Shown here piece by piece: positions 1 through 8,127 of a stretch of 64,000 bases of DNA. Position 1 is the first letter of the stretch. Each line of letters opens with the position of its first letter. The notes beneath the pieces were generated by a model. It was not told where the DNA came from. It did no database searches and saw only the letters and a list, made by a program, of their open reading frames with translations. The position numbers and the translations under genes are program-made. Source of the stretch: CAVWGP01 sp963754645 (GTDB taxonomy: Bacteria; Pseudomonadota; Alphaproteobacteria; Bin65); assembly GCA_963754645.1 (NCBI GenBank), contig CAVWGP010000004.1:1116001-1180000 (forward strand), read 5' to 3'.

Positions 1-1963
1 GTTTTCATTGCCGCGGTTCTTGCCTATGTCGGTCGCGCTTCGACCTTCGCTTATGTGGTCGGCTTAGGAGCGCTCGCGGCGGCGATCGGCTTTGGCGCGG
101 CCAAATTGCGAACGGAGTGGGCGACGGCGCCGGTGCTGCGCGAAGCGGTGGGTCCGGTTCACGTTCGCGGCCGCGTGGTCGAGGCCGAGCCAGGTCATAA
201 GGGATTGCGGCTCGTTCTACGGCCGGCGACGATCGAGCGCGCGCGCCTCAAAGCTTTGCCGGATCGCATTCGGATCACCGCGCATGTCATGTCCGGCGGC
301 ATTCGCGCGGGCGACGAAGTCGCGTTCCGCGCCATGCTATTCCCGCCGCCCGCGCCCGCCGCGCCGGGCACCTACGATTTTCAGCGGCACGCATTTTTCG
401 AACGCATCGGCGCGGTCGGCTACGCGCTCGGCGCGATCGATAAGACCGGCGAGGCAACCGGATCAGCTTTGAGCGACGCGATCGAGCGGCTGCGGCAGGG
501 CATCACCGAACGCATCATCGCGAGCTTGCCGAGCCCGACCGGCGCGCTGGCGGCCGCCCAGATCACCGGTCATCGCCATACCATTCCGCCCGAGGTCATG
601 AGCGCGATGCAGGATTTGGGGCTTGCGCACCTGCTGGCGATTTCGGGCATGAATATCGGCATCGTGGCGGGAATCGTCTTCTTTTCGGTGCGGTTGCTGC
701 TGGCGCTCTTCCCATGGCTCGCCTTGCGCGTAGCAACCAAGAAGTGGGCGGCGGTGGCGGCGCTCGCGGTTTCGTTTGTCTACGTCGTGATATCGGGCGC
801 ATCGGTGCCGACGCAGCGCGCGTTCTTCATGCTCGCCGTCGTGATGGGCGGCATCTTGATCGATCGCGAAGCGCTGTCGATGCGGCTCGTCGCTTGGGCC
901 GCCGTGGTCATCTTGCTCGCGGCTCCCGAGGGCTTGCTGGGCCCAAGCTTCCAAATGTCCTTCGCCGCCGTCGTCGCCTTGATCGCGTGCTACGAACGCT
1001 ATGCAATCCGCGCGCCGGCCATGGAGCCCGACACCGCTGCGCGCCGATGGCGCCGCGGTTTCTTGGGCTTGGCCTTGACCAGCCTGATCGCCGGCATGGC
1101 GACGGCGCCGTTTGCCATGTACTCGTTCAATCGCTTCACGACTTATGGGCTTCTGGCCAATCTCATTGCCGTGCCGGTAACCGATTTTTGGGTCATGCCG
1201 TTTGCGCTGCTCGCGATGTTGGCCATGACGATCGGCGCTCGAGGCTTGGCCGCTCGCCGCCATGGGAGCTGGCGTCGACGTTGTCCATTGGGTGGCGCGA
1301 TCGGTTGCAGCTTGGCCCGGCGCCGTTGTGCCGACGACGGTCATGCCAGGTTGGGGCTTGCTGGTTTTCGTGCTGGGCGGACTTTGGCTCGCCATCTGGC
1401 AGAGACGGTGGCGCTACGCGGGCTTGCCGTTCATGCTCGGCGGCCTCGTCAGCATGGCTTTTTGGCAGCCGCCCGATTTGCTCATCGCGGGCGATGGCAG
1501 CGCGTTTGCGGCGCGGGCCCGCGACGGCGGCCTCTACATCCACGCCCCGTCGCGCCGCGCTTTCATCTCGGAGACATGGCAAAAGCGCGACGGCGGGCCG
1601 TCAGTGTTGATCTGGCCGGTCGCCGGCGAAACGGCAGACGGCCGGCTTCGCTGCGACCGCCTCGGCTGCCTCTATGCCAAAGACCGCCTGACTCTCGCGA
1701 TCTTGCGCGACCCCGCCGCACTGGCAGAGGACTGCTCGACGGCGCAACTCGTGATTGTGCCGGCGTCGGCGCGCATCCGGTGCCGCAACGGCACCCGCGT
1801 CATCGACCGGTCCGCGCTGCAGACGCAGGGCAGCCACGCGATCTGGCTCCGCGACGGCCGCTGGCAAACTTTGAGCGATCGCGAATTTCGCGGCGAGCGC
1901 CCATGGGTCACCATGCCTTGGCGCGATCCTAGGGACAGCGCCAAGACCGGCAACCGAAACTAG
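1..1963 (+). CDS. comEC: ComEC/Rec2-family DNA uptake channel, 5' partial, frameshifted
   Basis: Polytopic inner-membrane protein of the ComEC/Rec2 family, which in competent bacteria carries single-stranded DNA into the cytoplasm. The reading frame is open to the left window edge, so the start is missing. An N-terminal soluble part is followed by the competence membrane core, with the typical stretch HLLAISGMNIGI near base 630. The frame breaks at about 1237. Dropping one base there joins the motif ending MTIG to LEAWPLAAMGAG in the next frame, which then runs to the stop at 1963. The C-terminal domain lacks an HxHxDH metal motif. The gene converges on lexA and the two stops share the palindrome CTAG. 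The family call is firm. Whether the break is real or an assembly error is open. Confidence 0.85.
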
Positions 1964-2670
1964 AACTTGCGCAGCAGGCCGACGAGCTTGCCTTGAATCT
2001 TCACCTGATCGGGCCGGAAAATGCGCGTTTCGTAACGCTTGTTCGCCGGCTCGAGGGCAATCGAATTGCCGCGGCGGCGCAAACGCTTCAACGTCACCTC
2101 GTTTTCCTCGATCAGCGCGACCACGATCGCGCCATTGTCGGCATTCTCGCTTTTTTCGATGATGATCGTGTCGCCGTCCATGATGCCGGCCTCGACCATC
2201 GAATCGCCATCGACTTCCAGCGCATAGTGCTCGCCGCGGCCGAGCAGGCCTGGCGGCACTTCGACCGTCGCGTGGTCGCGCAGCGCCTCGATCGGCGTGC
2301 CGGCGGCGATCTTGCCGTAGAGCGGCAGATCGACAGCCCGCTTGGGCGCCGAGACCATGCGGCCGGCCAAGCCCTTGCGGAAGTCGCCGGCAATGACGTT
2401 CGGCGTAAATTTTTTATTGCGAGCCGGTTCCTTCGATGGCGCACCGAAGGCGGCGGTTTCGGGCATGCGCAAGATTTCAAGCGCCCGCGCGCGATGCGGC
2501 AGGCGGCGGAGGAAACCGCGCTCCTCGAGACCCGTAATCAAGCGATGGATGCCCGATTTCGATTTGAGATCGAGCGCATCTTTCATCTCGTCGAACGACG
2601 GCGAAATGCCGCTGCGCGTCAGATAGTCGTTAATATAGATGAGCAACTCGTGTTGTTTACGTGTGAGCAT
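1960..2670 (-). CDS. lexA: LexA, SOS repressor
   Basis: SOS-response repressor and autopeptidase of 236 residues. The N-terminal winged helix-turn-helix begins MLTRKQHELL and contains SFDEMKDALDLKSKSGIHRL, the alphaproteobacterial LexA signature. The S24 peptidase domain has the self-cleavage pair A123-G124 (KIAAGTP), Ser157 in DGDSMVE and Lys195 in EVTLKR. I chose the start at 2670 because it matches known LexA N-termini and follows a GGAGG-like site; the open frame extends nine codons further upstream. A promoter with a perfect GTTC-N7-GTTC box lies 72 bases upstream, so the gene is autoregulated. It follows moeA on the same strand but has its own promoter. Confidence 0.97.
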   Translation of the reverse strand: MLTRKQHELLIYINDYLTRSGISPSFDEMKDALDLKSKSGIHRLITGLEERGFLRRLPHRARALEILRMPETAAFGAPSKEPARNKKFTPNVIAGDFRKGLAGRMVSAPKRAVDLPLYGKIAAGTPIEALRDHATVEVPPGLLGRGEHYALEVDGDSMVEAGIMDGDTIIIEKSENADNGAIVVALIEENEVTLKRLRRRGNSIALEPANKRYETRIFRPDQVKIQGKLVGLLRKF

Positions 2671-2741
2671 GGAGCGAACCTCCGCTGAAATTCCCATCCG
2701 GCCGAGCGGGCGCGGAGAGGGAACAAATGATCAACACGCAT

Positions 2742-2770
2742 GTTCTAGTTTGGTTCCCAGGTGCTGTCAA
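2742..2770 (-). promoter_or_regulatory. lexA promoter with SOS box
   Basis: Read on the minus strand: -35 TTGACA at 2770-2765, a 17-base spacer and -10 TAGAAC at 2747-2742. The alphaproteobacterial LexA operator GTTC-N7-GTTC (plus strand 2742-2756) covers the -10 element and part of the spacer, so LexA binding would block RNA polymerase. Both half-sites match exactly. Confidence 0.88.
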
Positions 2771-2799
2771 CTACATCCAGTGGTCATGCAGATTTGGCG

Positions 2800-4014
2800 T
2801 CAAATGACCGTTCCGGATTCGGCAAAGGGGATGACGCTGACGGCGGATCCGGCTGCAAGCGCAGGTGCAAGCGGGGCTCGCACGATGAGGCAACCCGCCC
2901 GGGCGAGGACCGCCATCATCGAACTGTCCTGGGTCGGAAATGGCGTTGCGATCAACGCGCCACCCGGCTCGCGAACCAACTCCGCGCGAAGGTAATCTTC
3001 GCGCCGGTCGTTTTCCTTGAGGTTGCTACCCAGTCTCGCCATCGCGATTCGCGGGCCGGTTTCGCCTCGGCCGAGGAAACGGGCGAGCATCGGGCCCAGG
3101 AAGAGCAGCGAGCAAACCAGCGACGAGACCGGATTTCCGGGCAGCCCAAGCATGGGTGCGCCGCCCAGCCTGCCGAACATCAGCGGCTTGCCGGGGCGCA
3201 TCGCGATGCGCCAAAAATCGACTTTGAGGCCGGCATCTCCGAGCGCGCTTTGCACAAGGTCATGATCGCCGACCGAGGCGCCGCCCGAGGTCAGCAATAG
3301 GTCGGCGCCACGGGCGGAGTCGGCCATGTCGCGCAGCGTTGCCCGTTCATCGGGCGCAATGCCGATGTTGACCGGCTCGCCGCCATTGGCGGCGACAAAG
3401 GCCGCGAGTGCCCAGCTATTCGAGCTCACGATCTGCCCGGCCCCGATCGGGTCGCCAGGCTGCACGATTTCGTCGCCGGTCGCAAGAATGGCGACCCGCG
3501 GTTTGCGCCGCACGGTGAGCCACGGGACGTTCATGGCCGCGGCCAGACCGATATCGCGGGGCGTCAGCAGCTGGCCTGGGCGAAGCAGGGCGTCGCCGGC
3601 CTTGAAATCGAGCCCCGCCTTGCGCACGTAGCGGCCGGCCGGTGCGCGATCCTTGATGCGCACGTGATCGCCTTCGGCTTCGGTGTCCTCCTGAATGACG
3701 ATGGTGTCGGCGCCCGCGGGGAGCGGGGCGCCTGTGAAGATGCGCAAGGCCTCGCCGGCTCCGATTGCGCCTGCATAAGGCTTGCCGGCTGGAGCGGTTC
3801 CGACGACGCGCAATGTTACCGGGGCCTGGCCGGCATCGGCGGCGCGCACCGCATAGCCGTCCATCGCCGAGATGGCGCTTGGCGGCTGTGTGACGCGGGC
3901 AACGACATCGCCGGCGAGCGTGCGCCCCAATGCCGAGGCTAGGCTAACCTGCTCGCTGCCAAGCGGACTAACCGTTGCAAGTATGCGTTGCCTGGCTTCT
4001 TCAACTGAAATCAT
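2800..4014 (-). CDS. moeA: MoeA, molybdopterin molybdenumtransferase
   Basis: Inserts molybdate into adenylylated molybdopterin in the last steps of molybdenum cofactor synthesis, in the cytosol. The 404-residue length is normal for the family. Recognisable features are the N-terminal segment ISAMDGYAVRAAD, the MoCF-binding segment LLTSGGASVGDHD and LGLPGNPVSSLV in the catalytic domain. The start codon overlaps the moaC stop in an ATGA arrangement, implying translational coupling. The moaC-moeA-lexA order is the usual alphaproteobacterial one. Confidence 0.96.
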   Translation of the reverse strand: MISVEEARQRILATVSPLGSEQVSLASALGRTLAGDVVARVTQPPSAISAMDGYAVRAADAGQAPVTLRVVGTAPAGKPYAGAIGAGEALRIFTGAPLPAGADTIVIQEDTEAEGDHVRIKDRAPAGRYVRKAGLDFKAGDALLRPGQLLTPRDIGLAAAMNVPWLTVRRKPRVAILATGDEIVQPGDPIGAGQIVSSNSWALAAFVAANGGEPVNIGIAPDERATLRDMADSARGADLLLTSGGASVGDHDLVQSALGDAGLKVDFWRIAMRPGKPLMFGRLGGAPMLGLPGNPVSSLVCSLLFLGPMLARFLGRGETGPRIAMARLGSNLKENDRREDYLRAELVREPGGALIATPFPTQDSSMMAVLARAGCLIVRAPLAPALAAGSAVSVIPFAESGTVI

Positions 4015-4490
4015 GGATTTCTCTGATAAACGCCAGATTTGCCGCCGGATTTATGGTCAAGTTTAATATCCGTGAGAACCAAGTCGCGGTCGACCGATTT
4101 GCACATGTCGTAGATTGTAAGCGCCGCGACGCCCACGGCCGTCAGCGCCTCCATTTCGACGCCAGTTCGGCCGGTTGTCTTGACCGTGGCGGTAATTTCA
4201 ACACTCGCTGTTGCCTGGTTGGGCTGCAACTCGACCTTGACGGAAGTCAACATGAGTGGGTGGCAAAGCGGGATCAGATCGGCCGTGCGCTTCGCTCCCA
4301 TGATGCCGGCGAGCTGGGCCACGGAAAGCACGTCGCCTTTTTTGACGCCGCGCTCCTCGATCAAGCGCAGCGTCTCGGGGCGCATCGTCACTCGTCCGCG
4401 CGCTACGGCGACGCGCTCGGTTTCCGCTTTTTCCGATACATCCACCATAATGGCGTGTCCGTCGGCATCGAAATGCGTTAGCTGCGGCAT
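4011..4490 (-). CDS. moaC: MoaC, cyclic pyranopterin monophosphate synthase
   Basis: Converts the MoaA product to cyclic pyranopterin monophosphate, the first stable intermediate of molybdenum cofactor synthesis. It has 159 residues, as expected. Visible signatures are LTHFDADGHAIMVDVSEK at the N-terminus, LIPLCHPL with the conserved active-site His, and GVEMEALTAV. The start at 4490 follows from homology, since the open frame continues upstream without family similarity. The stop overlaps the moeA start by four bases. A 95-base gap separates it from the next upstream gene on the same strand. Confidence 0.96.
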   Translation of the reverse strand: MPQLTHFDADGHAIMVDVSEKAETERVAVARGRVTMRPETLRLIEERGVKKGDVLSVAQLAGIMGAKRTADLIPLCHPLMLTSVKVELQPNQATASVEITATVKTTGRTGVEMEALTAVGVAALTIYDMCKSVDRDLVLTDIKLDHKSGGKSGVYQRNP

Positions 4491-4585
4491 GGACCGATCT
4501 CGGTATGGCTGGCGTTCGACTAAAGACTTAGCGCGACTTTGCCGGCGGGAGAAGGGCAGTCGCCACGGCGCCGACGGGCAATGCC

Positions 4586-5356
4586 TCACAAATATTGGCG
4601 TAGGCGCGATTGGCGAGTGAGAAGGCTATCGACGATCGCCTCGGCATGCCGCGCGTTCAGGCAAGCCGCCGGAATACGGCGGATGATTGTTTCGATCGAC
4701 TCTCGATCGAGTTTTTCTATCCGCTCGAGCATGGCACCGGCGGCCGCCGCGTCGCGGTCGAGCAAACACCAATAATCCGCGGCACCCGACATGACTTCGC
4801 CGATCCCCCAACTATCGGCGAAGGCGTAAGCGTAGTCGATAAAGGCGAGCGGCAAGGAGGAGCGGTTGCGGGCGCGGTTGACGAGGCAATGCTTGGCGCC
4901 CCGATCGGCTTCGGTGATCCAGGTTTCGAATATCCACATGGCGGAGATCGCACGTTCCGCCGCATGCCGCTGGATGGCGGAAAGGTCCGGCAAGGCGGCG
5001 TTGAAGCAGTCATGCTCCTTGAAAACAACGGCGCTTATGACCTGATATCGATCCGGCTCGGGCGCCATATCGTTCTTCCACAATATCGCCGGTGGAACGG
5101 GTAGGCCGAGCCGAAATGCGAGATCGGCCGCGATTTTTTCATTGGCGGCGCGTGGATTGAGCGGCGTGCCGGATTTCGCCACGCCACGCCGACGGTCAAG
5201 CTTGACGTAGCGCGGTGCCGCTTCCGTCTCGCGCGCACCGGACAGGGCCGCGACGCTGCCGGCGAGACGCCACGGTTCCGCGGTTTCAACCCGTGCCGCC
5301 CAATTCGCGGCCCAGCGCTCGATGGTGGGTGAAAACGCTCGAAAACAACGATCCAT
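4586..5356 (-). CDS. Hypothetical protein, distantly HipA-kinase-like
   Basis: About 256 residues if started at Met 5356, a start that avoids overlap with csoR. I do not recognise the family with certainty. The segment NPRAANEKIAADLAFRLGLP followed by ...PPAIL resembles the early part of HipA-type kinases. The later stretches IFETWITEADRGAKHCLV and LAFIDYAYAF resemble the HipA catalytic region (usual patterns DxWxxNxDRH and LxLIDHGxAF), but the usual Asn and His are altered. It could be a degenerate kinase-fold protein. It starts 19 bases after csoR and may share its transcript, which would put it under copper control. No antitoxin-like partner is visible. Confidence 0.5.
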   Translation of the reverse strand: MDRCFRAFSPTIERWAANWAARVETAEPWRLAGSVAALSGARETEAAPRYVKLDRRRGVAKSGTPLNPRAANEKIAADLAFRLGLPVPPAILWKNDMAPEPDRYQVISAVVFKEHDCFNAALPDLSAIQRHAAERAISAMWIFETWITEADRGAKHCLVNRARNRSSLPLAFIDYAYAFADSWGIGEVMSGAADYWCLLDRDAAAAGAMLERIEKLDRESIETIIRRIPAACLNARHAEAIVDSLLTRQSRLRQYL

Positions 5357-5375
5357 GCCGCCGACGGCCGCCGCG

Positions 5376-5648
5376 TCAGCGCGCGCGCTCGATGACCGCG
5401 AGGAGTTCGTCGACCTTTTTCTGCTGCTCGCGCGCATCGCCGGAACGGATGGCGTGCTTCACGCAATGGCCGACATGGTCGGCGAGCACGGCGTCCTCGA
5501 CACGCTTCAAGGCGGCGCGCACCGCCTGGATCTGGGTCAAGATGTCGATGCAATAGCGGTCGCCCTCGATCATGCCGGCGACGCCGCGGACTTGGCCTTC
5601 GATGCGTTTGAGTTGCGCGACGCAGGCGCGCTTGCTGGGGGTCTGCAT
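5376..5648 (-). CDS. csoR: CsoR-type copper-sensing repressor
   Basis: Small all-helical metal-sensing repressor of the CsoR/FrmR family, 90 residues. Known copper sensors of this family bind Cu(I) with a Cys-His-Cys triad spaced +25 and +4. Here Cys33, His58 and Cys62 keep exactly that spacing, which argues for copper rather than formaldehyde or nickel. The segment LKRIEGQVRGVAGMIE is the family's N-terminal DNA-contacting helix. It is divergent from copA across a 78-base gap holding two identical palindromes, so it most likely represses copA and itself. Confidence 0.92.
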   Translation of the reverse strand: MQTPSKRACVAQLKRIEGQVRGVAGMIEGDRYCIDILTQIQAVRAALKRVEDAVLADHVGHCVKHAIRSGDAREQQKKVDELLAVIERAR

Positions 5649-5654
5649 GCTTGA

Positions 5655-5684
5655 CTAATACCCGCTGGGGGTATAGATCGTCAA
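5655..5684 (-). promoter_or_regulatory. Probable csoR promoter
   Basis: On the minus strand: -35 TTGACG at 5684-5679, an 18-base spacer and -10 TATTAG at 5660-5655. The first CsoR-like palindrome lies across the spacer and the edge of the -10. A plus-strand element, TTGACT at 5651 with TATAGA at 5672, may serve copA but has only 15 bases of spacing and is less convincing. Confidence 0.55.
5658..5674. promoter_or_regulatory. CsoR operator 1
   Basis: A 17-base palindrome ATACCC-N5-GGGTAT. It fits the G/C-tract inverted repeat that CsoR-family repressors recognise (AT-flanked C3/4-Nx-G3/4). It lies in the spacer of the likely csoR promoter. Confidence 0.75.
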
Positions 5685-5700
5685 TACCCTCATGGGGTAT
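5684..5700. promoter_or_regulatory. CsoR operator 2
   Basis: A second ATACCC-N5-GGGTAT palindrome with the same half-sites and the same spacer length. Its centre is 26 bases from that of operator 1 and it lies on the copA side of the divergent promoter region. Confidence 0.75.
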
Positions 5701-5726
5701 TTTCCGCGTAACGCTGCGAGAGCCCG

Positions 5727-8117
5727 ATGCAGACCGATCCTGCCGCCCCCGCGTCGAAGTTTCCCCCCGCGCCGGCGCACCAACATGCTTGCGGCCATGC
5801 CATGCACAGCGCCGCGGCCACGGTCGCGAAAGACCCCGTTTGCGGCATGAGCGTCGATCCCGCGACGACGCCGCACAAGTTTCAGCACGGCGGCGCCGAT
5901 TATTTCTTTTGCGGCGCCGGCTGTCTCAACAAATTCAGTCTCGATCCCCGGCGCTATCTTGTAGCCGATACGGCGCCCAAGCCGCCGGCCGATCCGTCCG
6001 CCATCTACACCTGCCCGATGCATCCCGAAATCGAGCAGGTCGGGCCTGGCCTTTGCCCGCTTTGCGGCATGGCGCTCGAACCCAAAGGCGTGCCGCTCGA
6101 TTTCGATGCGCCGGATCCCGAATTGATCGACATGACGCGACGCTTTTGGGTTTCGCTCGTGTTCACGGCGCCGCTGTTCGCGCTCGCCATGACCGCGCAT
6201 ATCCCGATTTTCGGCAACGCCCATTGGCCGGGCGGCGCTTGGCGGCCCTGGGCCGAACTGGCTTTGGCGACGCCGGCGGTGCTGTGGGGCGGTTGGCCGT
6301 TCTTCGTCCGCGGCTGGCAGTCGCTTGTCAGGCGCGCGCTCAACATGTTCACGCTGATCGGCCTCGGGACGGCCGTCGCCTATGGCTACAGCACGGTCGC
6401 CGTCGTTGCGCCCGGACTGTTTCCGCCGGCGATGCGCGATGCGCATGGCCAAATCGGACTCTATTTCGAGGCGGCGGCCGTCATCGTGACGCTTGTATTG
6501 CTCGGTCAAATGCTGGAACTGGGGGCCCGGCGCAAGACCAGCTCGGCGTTGCGCGCGCTCGTCGAACTTGCCCCGCAGGAAGCGACGCAAATCGGGGACA
6601 GCGGCGAGGAACGCACCGTGCCGCTCGCCGAGGTCGCCGTCGGCGCCCGGCTGCGCATCAAGCCCGGCAGTCGCGTTCCCGTCGATGGGGTTGTTATCGA
6701 CGGCGAAAGTGCCGTCGACGAATCGATGATGAGCGGCGAGCCGATCCCCGTAATGAAGCGGCCGGGCGACCATGTGACCGGCGGAACGCTGAACGGCAGC
6801 GGCAGCCTCGTGATGCGCGCCGAAAAAGTGGGCGCGGAAACATTGCTGGCGCGGATCGTCGCCCTTGTCGCCGAGGCCCAGCGCAGCCGCGCGCCGATCC
6901 AACGCCTTGCCGACAAAGTCGCCGCGATATTCGTGCCGGCCGTTGCCGCTGTCGCGGCGCTGGCCTTTGCCGGATGGCTCGCCTTCGGCCCGGAGCCGCG
7001 GCTTGCCCATGCGGTCGTGAACGCGATCGCGGTTCTGATCATCGCTTGTCCATGCGCGCTCGGTCTTGCCACGCCGATGTCGATCATGGTCGCCGTCGGC
7101 CGCGGCGCCCTGGCCGGAGTCCTGATCCGCAACGCCGAACAGCTCGAAGCGATCGAACGGGTGGATACGCTTTTATTCGACAAGACCGGAACCTTGACCG
7201 AAGGCAAGCCGCGCGTCACGGCGATCGTGCCGCATGAGGGCGTGGAAGAGGCGGCGTTGCTGCGGCTCGCCGCGAGTTTGGAGCAAGGCAGCGAGCATCC
7301 GCTGGCCGCCTCGATCGTTGCCGAGGCCAAGGCGCGCGGTTTGGCGCTGGCCGCGCCGAGCGGATTTGCCTCCGTCGCCGGCGGCGGCGTGCGCGGCATG
7401 GCCGACGGCCGGCGCGTCATGATCGGCTCGCCCGCCTTCCTTGAGGCGCGCCGCGTCGATCCGGCGCCGCTCGCCGCGCAATCGGAGTCTCTGCGGCGCG
7501 AGGGGGCAACGGTCATCTACGTGGCGATCGATGGCAAACTTGCCGGTATCGTTGCCATCGCCGATGCGGTTCGCGCGAACGCGGCGGAGACGATTCGGGC
7601 GCTCAAGGATCAGGGGCTTCGGCTCGTCATGCTGACCGGCGACAATCGAACGACGGCGGAAGCCGTGGCGCGCCGGCTCGGCATCGACGAATTCTCAGCG
7701 GAGATGTTGCCCGATCAAAAATCCGCCTTCGTCAAGTCGCTGCGCGACCAGGGCCGTATCGTCGCGATGGCGGGCGACGGCGTCAACGATGCTCCGGCAC
7801 TGGCGCTCGCCCATGTCGGCATCGCGATGGGGACGGGGACCGATATCGCGATACAAAGCGCCGGCGTTACGCTGGTGCGCGGCGATCTTGCAGGCGTCTT
7901 GCGCGCGCGGCGCCTGGCGCGGGCCGCGATGGCGAATATCCGCCAGAATCTCGCTTGGGCCTTCGGCTACAATCTGCTGGGCGTGCCGATCGCGGCAGGG
8001 CTGCTTTATCCGGCGTTTGGCCTGCTTCTGTCGCCAATGATCGCCGCGGCGGCGATGAGCCTGAGCTCGGTCTCCGTCATCGGCAACGCCCTGCGGCTGC
8101 GCACCGTGCGGCTGTAA
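5727..8117 (+). CDS. copA: Copper-exporting P1B-type ATPase with YHS and metal-binding N-terminus
   Basis: Inner-membrane pump that uses ATP to export Cu(I). It has 796 residues. The N-terminus is His/Cys-rich (HQHACGHAMH), then a YHS domain (about residues 35-80, DPVCGMSV) and a heavy-metal-binding module with CPMHPEI and CPLCGM (about 94-120). No classical HMA domain is present. The membrane core has the transport motif Cys441-Pro-Cys443, the phosphorylation site DKTGT at Asp485, TGDN, and GDGVNDAP in the hinge. The CPC motif together with the adjacent CsoR supports copper. The gene ends 10 bases before the convergent ppiD. Confidence 0.95.
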   Translation: MQTDPAAPASKFPPAPAHQHACGHAMHSAAATVAKDPVCGMSVDPATTPHKFQHGGADYFFCGAGCLNKFSLDPRRYLVADTAPKPPADPSAIYTCPMHPEIEQVGPGLCPLCGMALEPKGVPLDFDAPDPELIDMTRRFWVSLVFTAPLFALAMTAHIPIFGNAHWPGGAWRPWAELALATPAVLWGGWPFFVRGWQSLVRRALNMFTLIGLGTAVAYGYSTVAVVAPGLFPPAMRDAHGQIGLYFEAAAVIVTLVLLGQMLELGARRKTSSALRALVELAPQEATQIGDSGEERTVPLAEVAVGARLRIKPGSRVPVDGVVIDGESAVDESMMSGEPIPVMKRPGDHVTGGTLNGSGSLVMRAEKVGAETLLARIVALVAEAQRSRAPIQRLADKVAAIFVPAVAAVAALAFAGWLAFGPEPRLAHAVVNAIAVLIIACPCALGLATPMSIMVAVGRGALAGVLIRNAEQLEAIERVDTLLFDKTGTLTEGKPRVTAIVPHEGVEEAALLRLAASLEQGSEHPLAASIVAEAKARGLALAAPSGFASVAGGGVRGMADGRRVMIGSPAFLEARRVDPAPLAAQSESLRREGATVIYVAIDGKLAGIVAIADAVRANAAETIRALKDQGLRLVMLTGDNRTTAEAVARRLGIDEFSAEMLPDQKSAFVKSLRDQGRIVAMAGDGVNDAPALALAHVGIAMGTGTDIAIQSAGVTLVRGDLAGVLRARRLARAAMANIRQNLAWAFGYNLLGVPIAAGLLYPAFGLLLSPMIAAAAMSLSSVSVIGNALRLRTVRL

Positions 8118-8127
8118 CTGCCGCGCC

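Noticed and set aside
5655..7010. 451-codon minus-strand open frame over copA and the csoR-copA promoter
   Set aside because: Antisense shadow of copA; it would also cover the twin CsoR operators, which explain that stretch better.
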